64,000 bases of DNA from Trichoplax sp. H2. Lineage: Eukaryota > Placozoa > Uniplacotomia > Trichoplacea. Shown here piece by piece: positions 28,501-40,500 of this stretch. Position numbers and translations under genes: made by a program. The DNA is taken from the NCBI GenBank assembly GCA_003344405.1, contig NOWV01000031.1, positions 186,001 through 250,000 on the forward strand, written 5' to 3'. The notes under the pieces were generated by a model. The model did not search any database, was not told the origin of the DNA, and saw only the letters and a program-made list of their open reading frames with translations. How positions within the stretch are numbered: position 1 is the stretch's first letter; every line of letters starts with the position of its first letter.

Positions 28501-31500
28501 CTGAGACAGAATCTTCCTCTACTGTCTCTGAGGATACACTATTAAATCTTCAAATAAAAAACGAAACTGATAGTAATATGGCAAAAGCGGATAAAATTCC
28601 GGCTATGATGCCAGAATTAAAAGCTTGCAATCATCAACCTAAACAAAATACTACAATGCCATACATATCTGAATTACATGAGTATGAGGATGATGAAGCA
28701 TGCAATACCGGTAATATGAAAATATACTATGTGAAGAAAAGTTGCCATAACTAGTTTTATCATCTTGTTTGTAATTTTATTATGCCTCTTTTATTTCTAT
28801 AGTTAATGTTTATTTTCTGTTTCTTAAGTACATTTAGTTCAGCAGAAGGAGTCGCTTGTTTCGAACTCATCAGCAGAAGTACTACTACAAGATATTGGTC
28901 AAATTGATGAAGCAAGAAATCGAGAATTACCGATACTGTCGGATGACAATGATGATTCGACAGTTTCAAGTAAGTTACTGAAAATGTTAATATTACCTTA
29001 GTATTTCATATTGGAAGAATTTTACTGAAATGATAAATTAATCAGCTATTCGTATGTTCTTTCTGGTGTAAAGATCTTTCATTTGAAGTCTGCTCTCAAC
29101 CAGGTAAATCTCCTTCCACCAGTAATAGAGATATTTTATTTTTAAGACTTTGATTTTCATTTTATGCAATTAGATCCAACGCCAGAAGGTAATCTTAGTC
29201 GAAGCCTATCGAGAGATAAAGGCATGCACGGTATATTGCAAGTAATTTTGATAAATATATGTCGATAATACGTTAAAGAGGAGTTTTATATCAAAAGTTT
29301 CAATTTTGGCATGCTGGACATTATAAATGATTAAAAATGTCGGATTAGCATAAATTTATTTTACCTTATATACTACAGATGATCGCATTAATGAAACGGT
29401 TAAGAAGGAAGATTCACTACGAAAAGAAATATGGAAAGAGACTACAAAAGCAGGTAAAAACGTTTTATACCTTAAGAATATTTTAGATTAGAACTTTGAA
29501 CGCAGTCTGACGATTCCTTTTTATTAGATGTAGGTGTTGCTGTCAAACTACATGATCACGACTACAGCAAAATAAACATATATCTATCAGGTAACAAAAC
29601 TAAACAAACTCGTCTCCATTTGGTGTCTTAAAACATAAATACTACGTAATTTCTAGTACGATGAAAAGCATTAATCGAGAGATTTCAGTAGTATAGGAAT
29701 ACTTGTGGTATCGCAAGTTGTGTTGATTCAAAATTTCTTATAATGTAATATACTAAACTAAGTTTTGAATAGATGCTAATTTTATTTTTCAGCCAATAAG
29801 GATGCTGACTTAGAAAGATTAGCTAAAATAAGAGGTTTGGATATGAATGATATCATCGCTGCATATAGTATGACAGAACTGGCTTTAGAGGGAAAAAATA
29901 AAGCCAACGACGAAGGTTAATCGAGGAAATGTATTAATAAATTGATTTAGGATTTCAGACATCTTCAACTGGAAAGGATTATAGAATTTTTAAATTTTAG
30001 CTTAATTCCTCAATTAAGTGCAAGATTTGATATTTAAATGATTTATTTTGCTATGTGTAAATAGTTAAAATCTTTCCTGAACGTTAATTGTATGATACCT
30101 AATGGCAGTGATTCAGTAATTAGAATGAAATCACGATCATTGGCACTTGAATGCCGGAAAAGATTGAAAATCTAATTGCTAGTAATCACTTGTGCTGGTA
30201 ATCAGTTGCGATTGCTAGCATTAACAGCGATTTCATTCCCAATTTCTTAAAGTAGACAGATATAGCTAAGCTTACATATGTTCGTAATTATATTTCTTGT
30301 GCTTACTTACATAGCAAGATCAAATGTGTGCGATAGTGATCATCTATCTGAAAACATGCAAAAGGCTGGCATTTGCATTAAAGATGATAAAGGTATCATA
30401 ACATCTTAAGAATAATACTTTTTAGCTTAATAGATGCTAGGCATGAAAAAAAAATTTGAAGAAACAAATCCTTTCAAAAGCTCCTCAGTTAAGTGATAAA
30501 TTGATTTTAAGGTAGCTAAATTATTTCATTATAAAATTTCAGCTGCGATTGTTCGGTATCAAAGCGATGATATTTCTGACGATTCTTTCAGAACGTCCGA
30601 TCTATATGCCCTTAAAAGTAAGTAATTTGATGATATTATCTGCAAAATAGCAAGACTTGATGAAAAATTACGCCATAAAATCCTGCAACTGCTTTTACGA
30701 AAATGATCATATTAAAATAAATAAATGAAGGTAGATATTTTTCATTTAAGCGATAATCTGTTCAATATCCAGCACATAACCGGCTTTATTTTTTATTTCT
30801 TGAAAACCAAAATATAATTCCTGAATAAGCTGAATAAATATTCAATATTATTAATAACTAAAATTGACTTGAGAACAAAATTCTGTATTGTATAAAAATG
30901 AAAGGCTAAATCTCAGCTTGGATTAACTAATTATGCTAATTTTGAATAGAAATTTGAAAAAAACATTCATCCAAATAATTTCGAATATTCTGTGCATACC
31001 GTAGTATATGTTATTCGGATTTTGAAAAATTTGACTTGCAATCTTAATATCTAGATCTTATTCTATTTTAAGATATATGCTCATCAGATTCTTATAATTT
31101 CGTACACATTCATTTTAAATACTTTTAAATTTCGGAACTTGCAGTCGCTTAATGAATGCACTTGATAACTAATCAGACAATTGGAGGTCATATTATGACC
31201 ATTTTAGTCTATCCTCGTTTCAGTTACTGTAAGCTAGTTTTGCACTAATTTTATTTCTTAATTAGTATAGGCAAGTAATTGGTTGATGTTGATATAACTT
31301 TCATTCTAATAATATCAGCTAATATCCTTCCTGATTGAAGGGATACTCATGATCTTGAAATCTACAGCACTTCAACAATTGCTTCATAAATTGTCAATGC
31401 TGTGACCTTATGCTTTTCATCCACAAAATTCTTGATTTGCCATGTTTACTAGTAGACAATGCTCAAGAATCCAAATTCGTTTCTTTTAAACCGTATCCAT

Positions 31501-34500
31501 CTTACAAAGCTACTGATACAAGTCCAAGTAAGCATACATGCAATAAGCAGGAAAGCATGATGCATTCGCGTAAAGGTATTATCATACGAGCCGCGTTAGG
31601 AAACATAAAAATGTTACAGAATATTATAACTAAGTATATATTTGATAGAAATCTAGGGGCTAACTATTAATAAATTCTATCATTATCACAAATATTTGGA
31701 ACAAATAGTGAAATTAAACCATCAACATGATACGATAAGTGCAAGCTGTTTGTTTAATCTTAAACACGAAGAAAGTCGGACGCCTTTACCTGCTAGTATG
31801 ATTGCTTGTATATATATATATAATTATGAAGAAAACTACTAATTGTAGAGATTTGAATAAACCATAGATCGAAATCATTCGCTATTTTATTATATCATTT
31901 AACGAGCTGCTAATTGCATTTATAAATGATAGATTACTTAAGTCAGGAAGAAGAATTGAAAGAAAATTTTTATCCACAAAGGAAATCGAAGGACCTAAAT
32001 CATAAGACAAACAGTAAAGATGTCAACGATTCTAAAGGCAAGAAGCAATTCGACTATCAAGTATTTTTAACCCGGTTTCTAATAATAATTTGCAAAAAAT
32101 ATGACGAGTGAGCTATAGTCAGATGGCTTCAATTTTGGATAGTGTAAAATTAATTATTTTACCGGCATACATCACTAGATTCTAACTTACTTTGAATTTA
32201 ACCTTTTAAGAGCTTTACTATGACAACGTAACGTGCCTATCACTGTTTTTATTAATGAAATTTAACTACTCGATGCAGTATTTACGTGTAATTAGAAGCA
32301 ACGATTGGGTTTGGAAGTTATGCGATGTTTTAAAAGTGATTTATACGAGATACTGCATCAAATGGAACTATACTTGAAGCTTAAATTCGTTCGGCATTGA
32401 AGATATTGCCTAATGAAACAAAGAAAAGTTTTAAACAATAACTTTATACCCTTATTGATTATAATACTCGTGATGTTAACCAAATTGTCCATGTAACTTC
32501 AAAATTGTTATTAAAGTTATTTACGGATTTGATAGATTATCCATATTTTTCGACGATTTCCTGTCAGAATGGAAGTCAAAGTGCAGTAAAAGTTTACGAT
32601 ACACAGCCTAAAGCGCTTGATTCCAAGAACTCCGAAAAGGAAAGTGCTAATACATCTTATGGCGGAGGTATAGCGAATGGGATAATCTCTAATTGATGGC
32701 AGCTATTATTTTCAATAAAATCAGCCGTGTGCAAGTGCTATAACGGGATTTCATTTGGCCAAATTGTATTATCTTTAATTAGTAATTATAAGACGTAGAA
32801 CTTGTTGATTTACTCTGCATAGTTAGCGTTAGTAATTGCACTGGATAAATTATTTAATATTAGGAAATTTAGTATTATTACAGTGCTTACTAGACAAGCT
32901 CGATATATTTAAGTCTTAACTGCCTTGAATCAAGCTAAATCTGGACAAATCTTGAATGACAGTTTATCTAGGATAAATATGGATGTTTGTTAATATTTTC
33001 GAATTACTACACTGCTATTATTATATGTAGTAAAAGAATACATTTAATTTATCTAAATATATACCTGGAATATTTAGGTACTCCTTCATTGCCATCATCA
33101 ATCCGAGCGGTTAAATCTGGAATACCAAAACCAGCAAGTTTGTTTTGTTCTGTGAAAAGATTCTATTCTACTAAATTTAAACATGTTTGTTTGCTTTTGA
33201 AACTTCACTCATTCAATGTTCACAAAATTTATCAAATATTTACCTAACAGATTTCAACAAAAATCATGAAGTACTCTCTAATAATAAAGGTAAAGTAATG
33301 AAGTAGCTACTGCTTCCAGTTGTCGATAAAATGAGTAGACAATGTTCATGTTACATAGGAAAATTTTATCTCAAACCTACTCAATGTTTCGTAGAAGATT
33401 TGATTTTAAAAATACTTAACATCACTATTAGATGTAGATATATATATGCTCTTTATTGCACATTATGAGTTATAATATTAGAGTGGTAAAAATAAGCAAA
33501 AGTGGATCAACATTCACTTTTAGTGTTTCGAAGTCACAAAATCTAAATCTACATGCTATTTATTTGATAAGCTGCGGCAGTAGAAGTGATAAAGGATTAC
33601 CGGCAGCAATTAGTTCCGGCATTTAATGAAAGCAACAAAGATCAAACCAAAACCCAACAGCCTCAAAGTAGTGTCATTATTAAAAAAATTTAGATGTGTT
33701 ACATCATTATTTTTAGAAAGTCAATACTGTTTTCACCTAACTTTTAACGATAGAAATCATAGTTCATCGTCCAAGGCCGATTTTGAAGCGCAGCAGAAGT
33801 GATCCTGTCGAAGATTCTGATGCAATGCTAATCAACGGTACTATTCCAGCGCTAAAGCGTGATAAACGCGATAACTGGTCTGAAGATAATAGTAAACTTC
33901 TAAGTAAGCTGCACGTTTAATCATTTATCAGGGGATTAAATAATTTCGACCAAAACATTTGTTTACTTATGCTTGTAATTATTAGCGGGCGATGCTGCAA
34001 TAGTAAGCGAAAATAACCGGATCAAGTCTAAGTCAAGAGGTAAAGAATTTTGTAATCTGGCATGACAGATTCTACTGTAGTTCTACAGATTGTCGTCAGA
34101 TAAAACCATTATTAGTGATGAATAAGTTTTTACAGATTTAGTACGAGCAACTAAAAAGCTATATTAGAAAAGTTCTTGGCAGATACATTGTGCTTATTGA
34201 ATAATAGAAGTTTAACATTTGCTAATGCGGTGCTGATAAAAAGATTTACGTAGGCTTAAATTAAGGAACTTAAACTAGTTGCTAGATTATTACACTGTTA
34301 CTATCAATCGTTTGAGAACATCCTTTTATTCATAGAAATTAATAATTTGCTTTACGGTTAAAACATACCAAGGTAATGAAAATCTGTTGCTTACGGCCTA
34401 AATTGTCTATGTTACAGATGTTAAAGTTGAAAAAGTCTGGTCACTAGCTGAAAAAAATTCTGTTTCCAATTACCAGGAGTTCTTGAAAACTGAAGGAAAC

Positions 34501-37500
34501 GATATTGGAAAATTTTCAGGTCGAGGTCAATATTTTACTGAAATAACGATTTCAACACCTTTCTGTCACTGCTTTATATGGCATTGCAATAAAATTAAAA
34601 TAGTTGATGTTTGGATTTTATAGGAGATACAACAACGTGGAGTAAGCTTGGTCGATTGGACAATACATTAAGAATGAGATTGATTCAACTGAGTGTATTC
34701 AAGTCTTCAGCTAATATTCCAGTCAGTTTGATTAGTATCCTGTGGCAAGAACATCCTTCGGTTGTGAGAAATGAAATTATGATAATGGAGAGGTATCATT
34801 TCGTTAAATACTACTGGGAAGATGGGAGGTGAGAAAGCGATGGCCAACAAATCTAGACGAAATTGCTTTGTATCTTCCATATTGTAAATGTAGAGTTACG
34901 ATCAGAAAATACTAAGTTGGATTGTATCTGCTTACAGTATTATTAAAGCATTAGAAAACTGCCACTTTTAAATGAGAGGAATGTTCTAAATGCACTTACT
35001 GCCTTTTAAATGGCAGAAAATATTCTAAATGTACTTACTGCATTGCCAAATGTACGCTTTATTTTATTTTAAACGATACTTCATGTTAAAATAATGGTAT
35101 ATAACAATTAACTTACTACAGAAAAAGTAATCGTGATTGATTCAAAGTTGACCGTTTGCTTTTTAGTATCTGATAGCAATCATAATTTAATGTATAGAAT
35201 AGATCTGTAATTCTACTTTGATAAACTATTGATATGACTTTATATAGAGAATTTTGCAAAATTGATGCGGCTATAGTCGATGATCTTCGAGAGCTCCATC
35301 CGAACCCTAGCTACTCAAATGAACTTTTAATTAATCGTTGTCAATTACGATTTGGTCGAGACTTGCGCATCATGGAAGACGATGGATATATGTACCAGCA
35401 TATTATTGAACATGCTCTTACAGCGAAGAAATCGTCTATCGCTATTCATTTATTGAATGATATTAAATGGATTTCTGCCAAGATTAAAGCTTGTGGAAAT
35501 ATTATGACATTACTAAAGGACTATGCAAAGTGTGAAGAACAACTAGATTATATGGTAATTCTAAAATCTTTTACAAATATGTGACAGCACTAGTTGCTTT
35601 TCGAGTAGAAGAAACTGTAATCGCATTCATTGCAGTATCTAAACGAACGCTTGCTCATTATTATGCAACAGAAATCCATTGCTAATAGAGGCCAAATATT
35701 TACTTAAAATTTATAAAATTCAAGTAGTGATTTTAAAATTTCTGAATTTAAATATCGGTATGAAACTTAATATCTAAGCAGCACATAACTCTTTCTTTGT
35801 TACATAAATCCATTACTTCTTCGTAGTTTATTTGATTTAATTAAGACATAAATTTTAATCAGTCGTCTCATCTAACAGAATTAATAACAGCACCTTAATG
35901 CTTGTCAGTACACTATTGCACGGAGCGCAGACTAACTAATGAACTTTAAACCAACAAGCAAGTTTGATTATACTAATAGTTAATTATGGAGTATAAAAGT
36001 AAATAGTTAGTTCCTCCCGGCACCTAATGATTCTGATAGTACACTTATTCTATAATTTAAAATACTTCTATTTATTTCAGCAATGGCTAGAATTGCGTGA
36101 TTTATGCCTTTTCTTCCGTCGACATGGTGCGTTTGTAAATGCTGCAAGTACGAACTTGATTCAATTCGTGCTTAATCATACCAGCGATGGTGCAACTCAT
36201 AAAAGGGCAATAAAGGCTGCTTTAGAGTGTAAACGTGAAAATCATACATTATATTATTACCAATTAATGTAAGCTAATGTAGTGATGGATCTATCTAGAA
36301 TTATTATCATAAAATTCACAGTTGAAATAGAATAATGCTTATACGATGGAAGTTATAACCTAATCTTTCATGTTAACATGATTCATTTTAAAGAGGGCGT
36401 GATTTTGAAAGGATCAATCCTGTTTGGCTGCAGTGCTTAGCACTACCAACTACACTTCAGGGCATGTCTATACATTTAAGATGCTCTAATCCTACACACA
36501 CCAAATTTAGAGTTGCTCTAAGTGATGAAAGACAAACGAGAGTAAGTTTAATATTTTGATTTTTAATGATAATATGAATCACTTGTGAATGGTGCCGACG
36601 TTTATTCCAATTTTAATAATCCTAAAAAATCTTCCATTAGGTTGTAGATTTTAATACGTTTCTTGAAAAATTTAAAACTGACTTAACTTGCCCCAGTAAA
36701 ATATCTCCAAATGGTCAAATTGTTGCCTTTGTAAGTGTAATCATTTTAGCTGTTCCGCTTATTTATGCATAAATATGTTAAGAGCAGCAAGTAAACCTCA
36801 TAATTTTATATCCATTCATGTTTGCAAACTTTATTACATTTAATGTAATTGCAGCTCAGCTATGTTGTTTTAAAGATTTCTTTTATATATGTAAGTTTGC
36901 TCGTGAAATATACGTCAAGATCTCATTTGCGTATCAGCAAAGCAAAACTTCAAAAATTGATTGACAAGATCTTACCTGAAACACATAGCTACATCTACAA
37001 ACATTTAATTGCATATAACGGAAAATAGAATTGGCGATGAAGTACCTTATATTCCATGATTAGTATTTTAATAATTGCTTTTTTAAACATAGATGGATTC
37101 TACTTTTTCCTGGCAAGCTTGGCATATCGACAGAAAGCGCAATATACCATTTGTAATTAATGGGAAAGGAACAAACTCTTTGCATTGTTCCGAACTAGAA
37201 TTTTCACCTGCACAGCAAATTTCTCTGGTGTGCTGGATGAACCTGCATGTGGAAGTTAGTATTGAACGTCATCATAATTGATTCTAAGCGATATCTATAT
37301 CGCCAAATGGGTAGAAAACTGTAGCTTTGCTAATATCAGAATAGAGACTAATATTGCCATTCCGTATTGCTGTATCCGTTATATTATTAACTTACAACTT
37401 ATTATCCCAGTTTGTATCGATGGAGATCATTTCATCTAGATATCGTTAGCATAAATGCAAAATAATTATTACTAACATTCGTTCCTTGCACTCTTCTTTT

Positions 37501-40500
37501 TTATACAAGGTATGGTGTCTAAATGGTGATAAATTTCATTTGCGACAGAAATGGAATCCACACGCTCACGATATACAATTTTGCCAGTTTCATGAAAATG
37601 GGACTAAATTAATTACTTATAGCATCATTGGTCAGTCTTATAAGCCTATTAATAATCCTCGTTACATTTGTCCCACAGTTTCTAAAGCGGGATGGCAAAT
37701 AGAACTTAAAGTATGGAAAATTTTATAGTTGTTGCTGATTAGCATTAATATCTTTATAAAGTGTGCCATATAAGCTTCTATTAATTTGAGAAAGGCCAAA
37801 GCCATTTATTTTATTTGTTAATATTGAAATTAAAATTAAATGAAAAATTAATTCAACCAGACAATCGAAAAATTAAAATGACATTTATAACGTATATGAA
37901 TGAAGTGGTTGGCAGTGCTCATTTTACATGTTACACATATTATATAATTTACCGCTAGCGCTTTCATAAGATATTTCTTTTCAGTTTCTATACTCTTATT
38001 TTAGAAGTTTCCTTGCTTTAATGTGCTTAATTTGCCAAATATTAATTACCGTGCAATTGCAATAGGCTTGGCAGTTAGAATCATTCAAGCAAATTGATTG
38101 CTTGGAATTTCATTTTGCACGACGCAAATCTCGTGATCAAGGATGGCCTACTATTACTTTTCAGCTTCAATGTGTTAAGTACATTACAAAGCAATTAGCT
38201 GTTGTTGATATCGGTAAATCTGTTGATCAACATTGCTATCATTGTATAAGCTTGCTTAAGCATTCTTATAAGCAAGCGATTTCATTAAAGAAGAAACTAT
38301 CTACCAATTACCAATCCAAGCTACTAGATGAATTAGTAAACTTGCATGTTTCTGACGATACTCTTTTCCTCCTTGGTGTACGATATCGGGAAATTCTAGT
38401 GAGTTTTTTTTAATTTATGTGACATTAAAAAATACTAGAAAGTTGTTTAATTAGTCTATTTGAATGTAGTAAATCGAATTTAATAGGAATCTACTCAATA
38501 ATTATAATCTATAATAGAAACCTAAGTAGGTTAAATTTTAAGATATCTTAATTCCATTACTATAGTACTACAACTTCAATCTACATTTTGAATATTTTTT
38601 ACCTGTTAAATTTGCCACATTTCTTTTACAGCTTTATACCCGCCATGATAACACTATTTCTAGGTACCGTCAATTAAAACTCGATGTCGATCCCATAAAA
38701 AATAGTGTCCAATTCGTGACTGGAGGAAACGAATTTGTTTATGCGGACGCCAATAAAAGAATTTATCTTATTGCCGCCGAAGAAACACCTTCGTCCTATC
38801 CATGTAGTCCGATCAACAGCCAAATCAAGCGGTCACATGGTAGTACTTTACAGTCTGAAAGTTGTGCATTTATAAATAGTTCTGTCACTTTCTGTAGCAT
38901 TATTAAGAACAAAGAACAAACAATCCTACAGGTGAGATGATAATTCTGAGATAGTGGTAAGGAGTCATGATGATTTAACAAAATCTTTCTTGCCTTCTCG
39001 GAATAGATCTATAAAGGAGAGCCATTGCAACTAAGTTGTCAAGCAGAAATTACAGCTCAGCAAAACTTACATAAAAATCTACATTGTTACTTATTTGACG
39101 AGTGGTTTTATATTATCGTTTCTTACGAACTCCGATGTGAAAGTAAATCATGCTCTGCAAGTATAGACACAGTTCATGCACATTTTTATATCATTGTAAG
39201 TTACATAAAATGCCGTAATTCTTGCTACCAGCTGTTGATAGTTAACGTTTAAAACATAGATAATCAAATTACCCATTGTTGGCTATGTAATTATAGATTC
39301 TTATACCTAAATAGCAGCAGTTCTTAACTAAACTTTATTTGCTATGATATAAGTATACCATCAACGCTCATCCACTCCTATTTCAGGCTAAACACTTAGA
39401 TAACATTAAAGATAATGTATGGACGGCCAGAAATCGCCTTCCTGTTAAAGAATTACCAACTTTAGGGAGATGTAAATATCGGATAAGTGATAACAAGCTG
39501 ATAGTTCTTCGATCGACCCATACTACGGTAAATTAAAGCTCTACATTAGTAATTGGTCTAGCACCATTAGTTTCAATAAATGCTACTATACGAGTGTTAT
39601 TACCGATAGGTGCATTCTGCCAATTGTAGTAATAATTTCTTTCGCTGAATAATTATAATCAATCACGACAAGCTCGAAATTGTTGCAAAGCAATATAATG
39701 TATGTAATTTCATATTCTAATTAGGAAAAACAACTAAACTTCTACTAGCTAGTTTGTCGATATTTGAATGCTAATAATCTAGAATTAAAAGATTAAGTTT
39801 ACAAAATTGAAAATTCTATAAATAATATAAGTGTATTCCTAACCTGAAACGTGTAAAATATTGAACTATCTTTTCAAATTATAGTACATGTTTGTATGGC
39901 TGATCGACTGCTGTAAAGGAGAGACAATAGCAACTTATTTACTAAATAATTTTACTGCGTCAAGAATTATTTATTTTACTAATCAGTATATTGTTGCATA
40001 TGCAAACTTGAACACTACGTTTACGGTAAGCCATATGGTCTATCGACTGGCCAATTTTTAAGCTTCAATAAACGACTCTAACATATAGTTTCATTCGGAA
40101 TTAATTACGCAGGTGTGGAAAATAGATGACAAATCTATCCAGTTGTTAGATAAACTTCATAAATATCCTTGCCATGAAAGCAAATTATCATACGGCAAAT
40201 TAAATATAAAGGGTTTGGAATCTTCCTTAGATTGTGTACGATTATCTGAGCGCGCGCATACCGAACATTTTGGAAATTGGCACCTAGATATAAGGAGAAA
40301 TGTTAGGTTTCAACATTTATTTGAAAATTTTAAGCCTACAGCTTAAAAATTTCTTAATCTAAAATCTATGTTTTGCATAAATTATGTAGGAATTTGATAA
40401 TACAATAGAAATTTGCCGAGTACAAAATTGCAATCGGCAATTAATTCAAGTAGTTAATCAGAAGAATGGCCATTTTTTATTCTTCATAAGAAATGGATAC

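Noticed and set aside
27528-28754. Reading the 1.2-kb frame as a stand-alone 408-residue single-exon gene
   Set aside because: The ATG lies five bases inside a good acceptor, and a phase-1 donor precedes the stop. Both match the neighbouring exons, so an internal exon is more likely.
31772-31795. Possible 8-codon phase 1-1 micro-exon
   Set aside because: The acceptor (CACGAAG) has no pyrimidine tract, and so short a match is likely by chance.
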